Source: Algibacter_G agarivorans (GTDB lineage: Bacteria; Bacteroidota; Bacteroidia; Flavobacteriales; Flavobacteriaceae). From it: a stretch of 64,000 bases of DNA. The stretch is taken from assembly GCF_039543245.1 (NCBI RefSeq), contig NZ_BAABJJ010000010.1:1-64000 (forward strand), given 5' to 3'. The position numbers and the translations under genes are program-made. Of the stretch, positions 1 through 8,586 are shown piece after piece (within the stretch, counting starts at the first letter, position 1; every line of letters starts with the position of its first letter). The notes under the pieces are model-generated. The model saw only the letters and a program-made list of their open reading frames with translations. It was not told where the DNA came from and ran no database searches.

Positions 1-57
1 TAGAAATGTATAATCAAAATGTAGCAGCTTAAATCTCGCAATTAATTGTCCACTTTT

Positions 58-840
58 TTATTGCAAGTCCACTATATATAAATCTTTTTTCCAGCCGGCC
101 AAAGTGAGGACATTTTCTAACAAAGTAAGAAATCCTTTTTCGTTCCCTGGGATTAATTGGCCATAGTAAGAATGTTTCAAATAATCTTCTGACAGTTTCT
201 CTACATCGGCTACTAAAATTTGTTTGTGAACATTTTTTACATTTTTAATACTTGGTTTAGCAACAGATTTAACTAGAAAACGATTTAGCCCTTTTGTTCC
301 TAATAACCTTAAAACAAGAGGAATCCATAAATTCACTCCTGCTGGTGCACCGATCAACAAAAGTTTTTCTACTCTTTCGGGATATTGCATAGCAAAACAA
401 ATGCTAAAATAACCTCCCATAGAATGTCCCGTGAATAAGGCTTTGTCCAGTCCTAAAGCATTCATAAACGAGTCAACAAATTCAACAGCACTTTTTCTAA
501 AGTCCACTCCAGTGTAGTCAAAGCTATCAGTTAGACCACATCCTGGGCGATCCACCACATATAAATGATATTTAGTTGAAAGGGGTTTAATAATATTAAA
601 CCATTCACTCGAATGGCTACCTCCACCATGAATTAAAATAAGCGGTTTGCCTGATCCGATTTCGAGGTAATGGACATTTTTTACTGGGCCGTTGGTGGTC
701 ACTATCTTTGATTGGGGTTGGATTCCTTCCTTGTCAAATAGTATTTTTCTTGTTCTTTTAAATTCCTCGGTCGTATTCATTTTGTATCCATTTTTATTAT
801 AATTTCTGCTAACTCGTTTATAGTTACTTTTATCACTCAT
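58..840 (-). CDS. alpha/beta hydrolase, C-terminally truncated
   Basis: The 260-residue product has an alpha/beta-hydrolase core. An HGGG oxyanion motif lies at residues 71-74 and the nucleophile elbow GHSMGG at 138-143, with Ser140 the expected nucleophile. After a helical cap-like region the reading frame stops at about residue 260, just where the family normally continues into the strands that carry the catalytic acid and the final histidine; neither is present. The gene therefore looks truncated and probably inactive unless a frameshift lies beyond the stop. The start may instead be Met21 at position 780. A hairpin at 855-888 sits just upstream. Substrate unknown. Confidence 0.7.
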   Translation of the reverse strand: MSDKSNYKRVSRNYNKNGYKMNTTEEFKRTRKILFDKEGIQPQSKIVTTNGPVKNVHYLEIGSGKPLILIHGGGSHSSEWFNIIKPLSTKYHLYVVDRPGCGLTDSFDYTGVDFRKSAVEFVDSFMNALGLDKALFTGHSMGGYFSICFAMQYPERVEKLLLIGAPAGVNLWIPLVLRLLGTKGLNRFLVKSVAKPSIKNVKNVHKQILVADVEKLSEDYLKHSYYGQLIPGNEKGFLTLLENVLTLAGWKKDLYIVDLQ

Positions 841-854
841 ATCCCATAAGTAAG

Positions 855-888
855 CAGGATATGATAAGTTTTTATCACTTTTATCCTG
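855..888. other. nested hairpin upstream of hydrolase gene
   Basis: CAGGATA at 855-861 pairs with TATCCTG at 882-888, and TGATAA at 862-867 with TTATCA at 872-877. The double stem lies 15 bases upstream of the hydrolase start and could fold in its leader. There is no T-tract, so it is not an obvious terminator. Confidence 0.3.
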
Positions 889-919
889 TAAATATAATTA
901 ATTTTTCTTACGAATAATC

Positions 920-952
920 AAAAAATCCTGACAGAAATTATCAGGATTTTTA
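920..952 (-). terminator. intrinsic terminator of the leftward 5.05-1.0 kb cluster
   Basis: AAAAATCCTGA at 921-931 pairs perfectly with TCAGGATTTTT at 941-951 (11-bp stem, 9-base loop). It lies about 65 bases beyond the stop of the solute-binding-like gene. A/T tracts on both sides would let it work on either strand. Confidence 0.7.
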
Positions 953-1017
953 ATGAAAATCATCATTACGATAGAAAATAAAAATTACTTCTAAAGTGAT
1001 TTTATTTTTGGTATATC

Positions 1018-1872
1018 TTACAATTTACAAGTTAACCTCTCATAATCAACAATCTCAGGTATAATATCCAAAGCAAACAACTCTTTTTGAACATTCATTA
1101 TGGTGCCTTTATCAATCAATTCTTGAGACCATTCTGTAATGCCCAACCATTCTTGCACATCGTCCAGTTGTTGTTTGTAACGGTTTGCAATGGTTTTATC
1201 AATACTCGGAATGTCTTTAAACTCTTGGGTGGTGTTATTTATAATTTCTAAAATAGTTTGTAAATGGTCTTTATTAGATGCAATAAAATCTTCTCTAACA
1301 GCAATAACGAAACATGGCCATGGGGAAGGGCAATCATCAATACGCCTGAAAACACCACTGTCTACCAAAGGTTTTGTAGTGAATTTTTCCCATAAAAAAT
1401 AGTCAGCATCGCCTTCTGTTAAACCTTTAACAGCGCCATCTAAATCTTTTATAACTTCAAAATCTAAATCTTTTTCTAAATCCCAATTATTATTTTCCGC
1501 ATGGATGTATGCCATTAAATGCGACCCAGAACCGTATCTGCTAATAGCGGCTTTGGTTCCTTTTAAATCTTCTATGGTTTTATAAGGTGAATCATGCCCC
1601 ACATGAACGCCCCATATTAATGGCGTTTGCACAAAAGTTTGTACAATTTTACTAGGGTTTCCAGCTATGATGTCTTTAATAATACCTTCGGTTAAAATAA
1701 CAGCAACATCGATATCTCCATTCCTGAGCCCTTTACACATAGCGCCAGTGCCTCCTGGGTAATCATGCCATCGTAAATTGATGCCTTTCTCTTTGTATTC
1801 GCCATCTTTTAATGTTAAATACCATGCTAAATTAAAATGTTCTGGCACACCGCCAATGTTAACTTTCTTCAT
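1018..1872 (-). CDS. type 2 periplasmic-binding-fold protein without signal peptide (Ca3427-like)
   Basis: The 284-residue protein reads as a two-lobed solute-binding fold of the NMT1/SsuA type. It opens directly into beta-strand 1 (KKVNIGGVPEHFNLAWYL), followed by segments typical of such proteins, such as the stretch around YKTIEDLKGTKAAISRYGSGSHL. There is no signal peptide or lipobox, and no ABC permease or ATPase gene lies beside it. It may therefore be a cytoplasmic sensor or enzyme using the fold rather than a transport component. It is the last gene of a leftward cluster, 12 bases after the nucleoside phosphorylase. The ligand cannot be read from the sequence. Confidence 0.75.
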   Translation of the reverse strand: MKKVNIGGVPEHFNLAWYLTLKDGEYKEKGINLRWHDYPGGTGAMCKGLRNGDIDVAVILTEGIIKDIIAGNPSKIVQTFVQTPLIWGVHVGHDSPYKTIEDLKGTKAAISRYGSGSHLMAYIHAENNNWDLEKDLDFEVIKDLDGAVKGLTEGDADYFLWEKFTTKPLVDSGVFRRIDDCPSPWPCFVIAVREDFIASNKDHLQTILEIINNTTQEFKDIPSIDKTIANRYKQQLDDVQEWLGITEWSQELIDKGTIMNVQKELFALDIIPEIVDYERLTCKL

Positions 1873-1884
1873 TAGATCAATCGT

Positions 1885-2754
1885 TTATTCTATAATTTTG
1901 TTTAGTGTATAGGTAATTAGATTCTCTATAACGTTTTGAGGGTTTTTACTAAACGTTCCGGAAGCTCTATTGGCAATAATAGCGTTTAAAGATAGGGCAT
2001 GATGTCCGAGTAATTTGGATAAGCCATAAATAGCCGAAGTTTCCATTTCAAAATTTGCAATGCGATGGCCGTTAAAGTTAAAATCATCCATTTTAGAATT
2101 TAAATTTACGTCTTGAATGGCTAACCGTAGAACGCGTCCTTGTGGGCCATAAAAACCTCCAGCAGTAGCGGTTATTCCTTTATGTGTTTTATTGCTTGTA
2201 AATTTTTGTTCTAGTTTTTTACTGCCCTTAATAAGTATTGGTCTTGCCTTATTAGAGTGCCAATTTGTTTGTTCTATAAAGGCGTTTTCAATATCTGAAT
2301 GGCTGATATCTCCAACTTTATAAGCGTGAAGCATTCCATTAATATCGAGTCCGTAAGTGCTTAAAGCAAAAGCATCCACAGGTATGTCTTTTTGTAACGA
2401 CCCCGACGTTCCTATCCTAATAATATCAAGACTGGTGAGTTTTTCTTTAACTTGTCTAGTGGTAAAATCAATATTAAAAAGTGCGTCTAATTCGTTTAAA
2501 ACAATATCAATATTATCAGGGCCAATACCTGTTGAAATGACAGAAATTCGTTTTCCTTTATAGGTTCCTGTATGTGTTTTAAATTCCCGTTTTTGAGTCT
2601 TGAATTCAATACTGTCAAAACGTTTTGATACGGTATCAACACGGTCTTGGTCGCCAACAAAAATGATGGTTTTTGAAACGTTTTCGGGCTTTAAGTTTAA
2701 ATGATAAATGCTGCCATCGGGGTTTAATATAAGTTCGGATTCCTTAATGGGCAT
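1885..2754 (-). CDS. nucleoside phosphorylase (PNP/UDP family)
   Basis: This 289-residue protein belongs to the purine/uridine phosphorylase superfamily, which cleaves nucleosides with phosphate to base and pentose-1-phosphate. Visible features are the phosphate-loop-like strand with RIGTSGSL in the first third, the substrate-site segment NFEMETSAIYGL near residue 235, and a C-terminal helix after ANRASGTF. The Met-Glu pair in FEMETSA is the usual ribose-contacting motif. Its start overlaps the end of the DUF1835 gene by 11 bases, so the two are probably translationally coupled. Base specificity (uridine or purine) is undecided. Confidence 0.85.
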   Translation of the reverse strand: MPIKESELILNPDGSIYHLNLKPENVSKTIIFVGDQDRVDTVSKRFDSIEFKTQKREFKTHTGTYKGKRISVISTGIGPDNIDIVLNELDALFNIDFTTRQVKEKLTSLDIIRIGTSGSLQKDIPVDAFALSTYGLDINGMLHAYKVGDISHSDIENAFIEQTNWHSNKARPILIKGSKKLEQKFTSNKTHKGITATAGGFYGPQGRVLRLAIQDVNLNSKMDDFNFNGHRIANFEMETSAIYGLSKLLGHHALSLNAIIANRASGTFSKNPQNVIENLITYTLNKIIE

Positions 2755-3685
2755 TTAAAGCAGTTTTTATGAGTTTGTTTTCTGATTTACTGAATTGGAA
2801 ATCGAATTTTTTAACGCCACCGTACATCATACCATTATCGATTTCTGATAAAAAATTATGTTGCCCTAATAGCGCCTCGTGACCTTTTCTGTTTAGCACT
2901 AAACGATCTTTTTCTACCGTATAAAACATGTCTAGTTGATCAATGATTCTAGAAAACTGTAAATCGCCATAGCCATAAAATCCTTGGTAATTAAGGGCAT
3001 AACCAAGTAAGTGGTGCTTTGAGGTGATGGTGTATTTGTTTATTATTTCAAGTATATTTCTTTCGAGTGTGTTTAAGCCATCGACTGAATCCGGAAAACG
3101 TTTTAAATGCGCTTTTAAACAGTTGCTTAAATATTCAAAGGCTGATGGTTTTACAATAAATGGTTTTAACAAATTGTGATCGATACCACAATAGATTCCC
3201 CAAATTGTAGTGGCTAAATCGATACCTTCTTCGTCAAGCAAAACCTTGTTTTTATAATGATTCATTAATTGTTCTGGTGATATTTCAGATAAACCTTTTA
3301 GATTTTTGCTGCCTTCAATTCTACCGCTACAAACCAAATATATAGGAAGGTCTATTTTTTTTTGTTGAATTAAACTAATAACAGCAACCATGTTTATATG
3401 GCAAAACAAATCATATTCAAACCAAAGTACAATTTCAGAGTAATTTTCCGTATGGTTTAATTTGTTTAATTCTTCTTTAATAAAATCTGTGTCTAATTCA
3501 ACATCATAAAACGCTTTAAAAAAAGTTTTTCTTAGGTTTAAGAATTCTTCCGAATAAACCATTTCAGAAGTGGGGCCTTCACAAAGCATTTCCTGCCATG
3601 TTAACTTTTCGCCTTCAATTCCTAATTGATTTAGGGTGTTGGTTAAATGAGTTCCGTTGGTAATATGAAGAGGTTGTTTGTTCAT
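2744..3685 (-). CDS. DUF1835-domain protein
   Basis: This 313-residue cytoplasmic protein has an N-terminal DUF1835-type domain. It opens with LHITNGTHLTNTLNQLGI, then WQEMLCEGP and, near residue 85, IVLWFEYDLFCHINM, as in family members. The C-terminal half is helical and ends with a winged-helix-like stretch (ILEIINKYTITSKHHLLGYAL onwards). Molecular function is unknown for the family. It sits 3 bases after the SUI1 gene and overlaps the following nucleoside phosphorylase, so it belongs to the same transcription unit. Confidence 0.75.
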   Translation of the reverse strand: MNKQPLHITNGTHLTNTLNQLGIEGEKLTWQEMLCEGPTSEMVYSEEFLNLRKTFFKAFYDVELDTDFIKEELNKLNHTENYSEIVLWFEYDLFCHINMVAVISLIQQKKIDLPIYLVCSGRIEGSKNLKGLSEISPEQLMNHYKNKVLLDEEGIDLATTIWGIYCGIDHNLLKPFIVKPSAFEYLSNCLKAHLKRFPDSVDGLNTLERNILEIINKYTITSKHHLLGYALNYQGFYGYGDLQFSRIIDQLDMFYTVEKDRLVLNRKGHEALLGQHNFLSEIDNGMMYGGVKKFDFQFSKSENKLIKTALNAH

Positions 3686-3688
3686 AAA

Positions 3689-4018
3689 TTATCCGCCTAC
3701 GCGTTTTACGTTAAATCCTTTATCTTTAAGCATCTGCATTATTTTATCGCGATAATCACCTTGAATAATGATTTTATCGTCTTTAAAACTACCGCCTACA
3801 CTGAGTTTTGTTTTAATTTCTTTTGCTAATATCTTAAAATCTTCTGTTGCACCTGTATAGCCTTCAAGAATGGTTATTGGTTTGCCTTTTCGTTTTTCGT
3901 ATTTGCAAATTATAGGGTCGTCTTGCATCCAAATTCCTTGAGAATTATTAGTATCAGAAGTTGTTTCTTCTTCAATATGTTCTGGGAATAAATTCTTTAA
4001 TTGGTCTTGTAAATCCAT
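3689..4018 (-). CDS. SUI1/eIF1-like translation initiation factor (YciH type)
   Basis: The 109-residue protein has a short acidic N-terminal tail and a SUI1 domain over about residues 38-109. The conserved glycine-rich turn LSVGGSFKDDKIIIQGDYR is followed by a terminal KGFNVKRVGG. Bacterial YciH-like proteins resemble eukaryotic eIF1 and bind the small ribosomal subunit, where they influence start-codon fidelity; their physiological role in Bacteroidota is not settled. The length is normal for the family. It is followed 3 bases later by the DUF1835 gene and preceded by a heptamer repeat tract. Confidence 0.85.
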   Translation of the reverse strand: MDLQDQLKNLFPEHIEEETTSDTNNSQGIWMQDDPIICKYEKRKGKPITILEGYTGATEDFKILAKEIKTKLSVGGSFKDDKIIIQGDYRDKIMQMLKDKGFNVKRVGG

Positions 4019-4020
4019 TT

Positions 4021-4055
4021 TTCAGTCTTCAGTTTTCAGTCTTCAGTCTACAGTC
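4021..4055. repeat. five-unit heptanucleotide tandem repeat
   Basis: Read on the minus strand the tract is five 7-base units close to GACTGAA (GACTGTA, GACTGAA, GACTGAA, AACTGAA, GACTGAA). It lies in the 87-base space between the oxygenase and SUI1 genes. Looser CAGT-containing heptads continue to about 4105. Confidence 0.75.
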
Positions 4056-4105
4056 AATAACCGTAAGAGTAAGCAACTGCCTACTGCTAACAGAGGACTG
4101 CTTAC

Positions 4106-5053
4106 TTATTTTTTTAATCCTAATTCTATTAAGCGTTCATTTAAAAATTCGCCTGCTGTAATATCATCAAAGGCTTTCGGGTTGTTTTTATCTATGCAGC
4201 CTTCTAAAACATCTAATTTCATATCGCTAATCGGATGCATGAAAAATGGAATAGAATAGCGTGATGTTCCCCAAAGTGCTTTTGGTGGGTTTATAACACG
4301 ATGAATGGTAGATTTTAATTTGTTGTTGGTATGTCTTGAAAGCATATCTCCAACATTAATCATAAGTTCATCGGGTTCTGCAATAGCATCAAGCCATTCG
4401 CCTTTATGGTTTTGAACTTGTAACCCACGACCTTGAGCGCCCATTAATAGTGTAATTAAATTAATATCGCCATGTGCAGCAGCTCTAACCGCTTCTTTGG
4501 GTTCTTCAGTAATAGGTGGGTAGTGTATGGGGCGCAAAATTGAGTTTCCGTTATGGATGTATGCGTCAAAATATGTTTCTTCTAAACCTAAATGCAACGC
4601 CAATGCACGTAAAACATACTTGGCTGTTTTTTCAAGCATTCTATAGGTTTGTTTACCTATTTTGTTGAATTCTGGAAGTTCTTCAACAGTCACATTATCT
4701 GGATATTCTGCTTTTAGTTTTTCATCATTCTCAACGTATTGTCCAAAATGCCAAAATTCTTTTAAATCACCTTCTTTTTTGCCTTTAGCACTTTCTTTTC
4801 CAAAGGACACATAGCCACGTTGCCCACCAATTCCAGGGATTTCATATTTACGTTTGGTTTCTGTCGGTAAGCTGAAAAAATTTTTAACCTCACTATATAA
4901 ATTATCGACCAAATTATCATCCAAAAAATGACCTTTAAGGGCCACAAAACCAATGTCTTCATAAGCTTTTCCTATAGCATCTACAAAGTTTTGCTTTCTA
5001 ATGGGGTCATTTGAAATGAAGTCAGTCAAATTAACACTTGGTATGGTGTTCAT
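4106..5053 (-). CDS. 2-oxoglutarate/Fe(II) oxygenase, isopenicillin N synthase-like
   Basis: The 315-residue protein has the two-domain plan of the plant/fungal-type 2OG oxygenases: a DIOX_N-like first half (residues 4-110) and a double-stranded beta-helix catalytic half. The iron triad is visible as His194 and Asp196 (AAHGDINLITLL) and His251 (STIHRVINPP), with the 2OG/substrate motif RYS at 265-267. Homologues act on amino-acid-derived small molecules, but the substrate here is unknown. Its promoter is likely the TACATTTG box on the minus strand at 5084-5091. The heptamer repeat tract follows the stop. Confidence 0.85.
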   Translation of the reverse strand: MNTIPSVNLTDFISNDPIRKQNFVDAIGKAYEDIGFVALKGHFLDDNLVDNLYSEVKNFFSLPTETKRKYEIPGIGGQRGYVSFGKESAKGKKEGDLKEFWHFGQYVENDEKLKAEYPDNVTVEELPEFNKIGKQTYRMLEKTAKYVLRALALHLGLEETYFDAYIHNGNSILRPIHYPPITEEPKEAVRAAAHGDINLITLLMGAQGRGLQVQNHKGEWLDAIAEPDELMINVGDMLSRHTNNKLKSTIHRVINPPKALWGTSRYSIPFFMHPISDMKLDVLEGCIDKNNPKAFDDITAGEFLNERLIELGLKK

Positions 5054-5083
5054 CTTATTTTTTATTTAAATATGTGTCTATTA

Positions 5084-5091
5084 CAAATGTA
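5084..5091 (-). promoter_or_regulatory. Bacteroidota -7 box for the oxygenase gene
   Basis: The minus strand reads TACATTTG, a full match to TAnnTTTG, 30 bases before the start codon. No clear -33 TTTG was found at the usual spacing. Confidence 0.45.
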
Positions 5092-5159
5092 CAAAAACAT
5101 TGCAAAGTTTTACTAGTTGAGTTTTGTGGAAATATATAAGTGATATTTACTTTTTATGG

Positions 5160-5167
5160 TATATTTG
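5160..5167 (+). promoter_or_regulatory. Bacteroidota -7 box for the E1 fusion gene
   Basis: TATATTTG fits TAnnTTTG and ends 22 bases before the ATG at 5190. The -33 element is weak. Confidence 0.45.
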
Positions 5168-5189
5168 ATAATGAAATGACGCTATTTTT

Positions 5190-7193
5190 ATGAAAACCAC
5201 AAAAGCTTCAATTTACATGACATACACTATTAAAAATCTTGATACCGAGACCTTATTCGCATTGTACAAGAACATGTTAAAACCAAGATTAATAGAGGAG
5301 AAGATGTTTATTTTATTGCGTCAGGGAAAAATAAGTAAGTGGTTTTCCGGCATTGGGCAAGAAGCCATTGCTGTTGGTGTTACGATGGCTTTGCAAGATG
5401 ATGAGTATATCTTGCCAATGCATAGAAACCTTGGCGTTTTTACCACAAGAAAAATTCCGCTTTATAGATTGTTTGCACAATGGCAAGGAAAGGCTTCAGG
5501 CTTTACAAAAGGGCGTGATCGGTCGTTTCATTTTGGAACACAGCAATATAGGATTGTAGGCATGATTTCGCATTTAGGGCCACAACTAGGAGTTGCCGAT
5601 GGTATAGCATTAGCTTCTAAATTGAAAAACAAAAACCAAGTCACTGCTGTTTTTACAGGTGAAGGCGGTACTAGTGAAGGCGATTTTCATGAAGCTTTAA
5701 ATGTAGCGTCAGTATGGCAATTGCCTGTTTTGTTTTGTATTGAAAATAATGGTTACGGATTGTCTACACCAACTCGCGAACAATACAATTGTAAAGATAT
5801 AGCCGATAAAGGCTTGGGTTACGGCATGGAATCTCATATTATTGATGGTAATAATATTGTTGAAGTATTTACAAAAGTTAGTAAAATAGCTGAAAGTGTT
5901 CGGAGTAAACCCAGACCTGTTTTATTAGAATTCAAAACCTTTAGAATGCGTGGTCACGAGGAAGCTAGTGGAATAAAATATGTTCCGCAAGGTCTATTGG
6001 ACGCATGGGCAATGAAAGACCCTGTGATGAACTTTCAAGCTTTTTTAAAGGACGAAAACCTTTTAAATGAGAACCAAGAAGTTTTAATAAAGGAAGCTAT
6101 TGTTCATGAAATTAATGAACATTTAGAAGTAGCTTTTAATGAAGAAGATATTATTCCTGATGAAACTATTGAATTAAATAATGTGTTTAAAGAGTTTGAA
6201 TATCAAGAATTTAATAACAATTTAGAACTGAAAGAGATGCGTTTTATCGATGCTATTTCCGAAGGTTTAAAACAAAGTATGGAGCAGCATGACGACTTGG
6301 TTATTATGGGGCAAGATATAGCAGAATATGGCGGGGCTTTTAAAATAACAGATGGTTTCTTAGAGCAATTTGGTAAAGATCGCATACGAAATACACCTAT
6401 TTGTGAATCGGCTATTGTTGAAACTGCCATGGGATTATCTATTGCCGGTATTAAGAGTGTTGTAGAAATGCAATTTGCAGATTTTGTAAGCTCTGGATTT
6501 AATCCTGTAGTTAATTATTTGGCAAAGTCTCATTATAGATGGAGTCAAAATGCCGATGTGGTTATTAGGATGCCTTGCGGTGGTGGGGTTGCTGCTGGAC
6601 CGTTTCACTCACAAACAAACGAAGCTTGGTTTACTAAAACCCCAGGTTTAAAAGTGGTTTATCCTGCTTTTCCTTATGATGCAAAAGGATTGTTGGCAAC
6701 TGCCATTAATGACCCGAATCCTGTTTTGTTTTTTGAGCATAAGGGCTTGTACAGAAGTATTCGTCAAGATGTTCCAACAGATTATTACACGTTGCCTTTG
6801 GGAAAAGCTTCTCTTTTGAAAGAAGGGCATGAGGTCACTATTATTAGTTTTGGCGCTCCGATACATTGGGCTTTAGAGACTTTAGAGAATAATCCTGACA
6901 TCTCAGCAGATGTTGTTGATTTAAGAACACTTCAACCTTTAGATACAGAAACGATTTTCAACTCGGTTAAAAAAACCGGGAGGGCCATAATTCTTCAAGA
7001 AGATTCTTTGTTTGGCGGTATTTCTAGTGATATTTCTGCATTAATTATGGAGCATTGTTTTGAATACTTAGATGCACCAGTAAAACGGGTTGCCAGTATG
7101 GAAACACCCATTCCTTTTGCAAAACAACTAGAAGATCAGTATTTGCCAAAAAACAGATTTGAAGTGGCTTTAAAAGAATTACTGACTTACTAA
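5190..7193 (+). CDS. 2-oxoacid dehydrogenase E1, alpha-beta fusion
   Basis: The 667-residue protein joins the two subunits of a thiamine-diphosphate-dependent E1. The alpha half covers about residues 20-335, with the TPP/Mg motif starting at GEGGTSEGDFHEAL (158-170) and closing at ENNGYGLS (185-192). The beta half runs from about 350 to the end (GQDIAEYGGAFKITDG, then CESAIVETAMGL). E1 decarboxylates a 2-oxoacid and passes the acyl group to the lipoyl domain of E2. The wording of the beta half favours the branched-chain type, though pyruvate is possible. No E2 or E3 gene is adjacent, so the partners must be elsewhere. An alternative start is Met10 at 5217. Confidence 0.9.
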   Translation: MKTTKASIYMTYTIKNLDTETLFALYKNMLKPRLIEEKMFILLRQGKISKWFSGIGQEAIAVGVTMALQDDEYILPMHRNLGVFTTRKIPLYRLFAQWQGKASGFTKGRDRSFHFGTQQYRIVGMISHLGPQLGVADGIALASKLKNKNQVTAVFTGEGGTSEGDFHEALNVASVWQLPVLFCIENNGYGLSTPTREQYNCKDIADKGLGYGMESHIIDGNNIVEVFTKVSKIAESVRSKPRPVLLEFKTFRMRGHEEASGIKYVPQGLLDAWAMKDPVMNFQAFLKDENLLNENQEVLIKEAIVHEINEHLEVAFNEEDIIPDETIELNNVFKEFEYQEFNNNLELKEMRFIDAISEGLKQSMEQHDDLVIMGQDIAEYGGAFKITDGFLEQFGKDRIRNTPICESAIVETAMGLSIAGIKSVVEMQFADFVSSGFNPVVNYLAKSHYRWSQNADVVIRMPCGGGVAAGPFHSQTNEAWFTKTPGLKVVYPAFPYDAKGLLATAINDPNPVLFFEHKGLYRSIRQDVPTDYYTLPLGKASLLKEGHEVTIISFGAPIHWALETLENNPDISADVVDLRTLQPLDTETIFNSVKKTGRAIILQEDSLFGGISSDISALIMEHCFEYLDAPVKRVASMETPIPFAKQLEDQYLPKNRFEVALKELLTY

Positions 7194-7233
7194 TTTTTAA
7201 TGTTTATCTTTAAGAAGCATTAAACTTGTTGTT

Positions 7234-7635
7234 TTGAGAATTCTACTACTATTTGTAATCGTGATTTTTGGCTGTAAAAATGACGAACCTGCTTTTGAGG
7301 ATGGTTACATTTGGGACTCTATAGATGTTACAGCATCAGCCTATAATTCACTAGCTTATCAAACAGATTCTGATCCAAATATTACAGCTTTTGGGGATAG
7401 CTTAAAACCTGGATTTAAATATATAGCAGTCTCAAGAGATTTGCTTAGGCTAGGTTTAAAACATAATATACCTGTCAAGATTGAAGGTCTTGAAGGGATA
7501 TATTTTGTTAAAGATAAAATGCATTCTCGATGGACAAAACGTATCGATATTTACATGGGTATAGATGTAAAAGCGGCAAAACAGTGGGGTAGAAAAAGAG
7601 TTTGCATAGATTACGGGATTCCTATAAAGGAGTAG
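7234..7635 (+). CDS. 3D-domain (MltA-like) lipoprotein
   Basis: The 133-residue product begins with a short lipoprotein signal (MRILLLFVIVIFGC, lipidated Cys14) and then a 3D domain: VTASAYNSLAYQTDSDPN, later GIYFVKDKM and the closing RIDIYMG segment with its aspartate. In MltA and Rpf-like proteins this double-psi barrel helps bind or cleave peptidoglycan, so a cell-envelope role is likely. The start codon is TTG at 7234. The stop (7633-7635) directly abuts the stop of the convergent exbD-like gene, with no bases between. Confidence 0.75.
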   Translation: MRILLLFVIVIFGCKNDEPAFEDGYIWDSIDVTASAYNSLAYQTDSDPNITAFGDSLKPGFKYIAVSRDLLRLGLKHNIPVKIEGLEGIYFVKDKMHSRWTKRIDIYMGIDVKAAKQWGRKRVCIDYGIPIKE

Positions 7636-8193
7636 TTACTTTGTTTCAGCCTCCGATACTATAAACGGGTAAGCCTCTTTTGCTTGTTTTTGTTCTGCTT
7701 TTGATAATTTATCCAAAGGCTTTTTAAGCGCATTTATACTGTAATCATGTCGTAATTCAAAATAAGCCTTAGTTAATTCATTTTGCACAGCTATAAACTT
7801 TTTGTAGGTGGTCTTTTTTCCGTTTTGTAATGAAACTATCGCTTCATTTGGGTTATCCGAAGATTTCAAGTTCTTTACTCCGTTACAGTAATTACAATAA
7901 CCATCGCCATTATTGTCTAAAAAGTTTTTAGTGATGTCTTTTATATCTTCAATAGCAATAATGTCATCTTCAATCATGACCTGATCGTTATTATTAATCA
8001 TGATGCGCAAAATATTGCGCTCATTTATCAGATTTGTACATTTAATTCCGGGTGGACATTCTCTAGGAAGCATCCTTTTAATGCCTTTGTCTGAAGAAAT
8101 TGTTGCGGTAACCAAAAAGAAAATAAGTAATAAAAAAGCAATGTCTACCATAGACCCTGCATTGACTTCCGGAATTAATTTTGAATGTCTCAT
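7636..8193 (-). CDS. ExbD/TolR-family biopolymer transport protein
   Basis: The 185-residue protein has the ExbD plan: a short cytoplasmic N-terminus (RHSKLIPEVNAGSMVD), one transmembrane helix at about 16-34 with the conserved aspartate in SMVDIAFLLLIFFLV, and a periplasmic domain. With ExbB and TonB, such proteins harness the proton motive force for outer-membrane transport. The periplasmic part carries a CNYCNG segment and is longer than the enterobacterial form, as is common in Bacteroidota. No exbB or tonB gene lies beside it. Confidence 0.85.
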   Translation of the reverse strand: MRHSKLIPEVNAGSMVDIAFLLLIFFLVTATISSDKGIKRMLPRECPPGIKCTNLINERNILRIMINNNDQVMIEDDIIAIEDIKDITKNFLDNNGDGYCNYCNGVKNLKSSDNPNEAIVSLQNGKKTTYKKFIAVQNELTKAYFELRHDYSINALKKPLDKLSKAEQKQAKEAYPFIVSEAETK

Positions 8194-8586
8194 GATTATG
8201 GATTTTATGTTAATGTGAATTATCGTTCATAAAAACAATACCTTAAACATTTTGTAAAAGGATAAGAGTTGGAAAAAGCATACTTATAATGCTATTTACT
8301 GATTTTAGGAATGGTTATTGTTAAACTCATACTAAATATTGAATGGTACCTAGGTCTATTTTCAGATAAAAATAATAGCTTTGATGCCTCTAATGCCAAT
8401 GAATTTTAAAGTGATTGATGGTAGATTTGAAATATATGTTCTTTAGATAAGGCAGAAAATATAAGTATAGCCTTAGTTGAAGTTATATTTTGTATTGAAG
8501 TATAAAGGAAATAGAAGCGGATTTATTCAATTATTTTGAAGTTTTTTTGTATAATTTTAACCTAATTAAAAAAATATATAAGATTG
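8194..8586. other. AT-rich intergenic region, no gene seen
   Basis: Divergent spacer between exbD-like and the following secreted-protein gene. No ORF of convincing codon use, RNA gene or strong hairpin was seen. It must hold both promoters. Confidence 0.5.
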
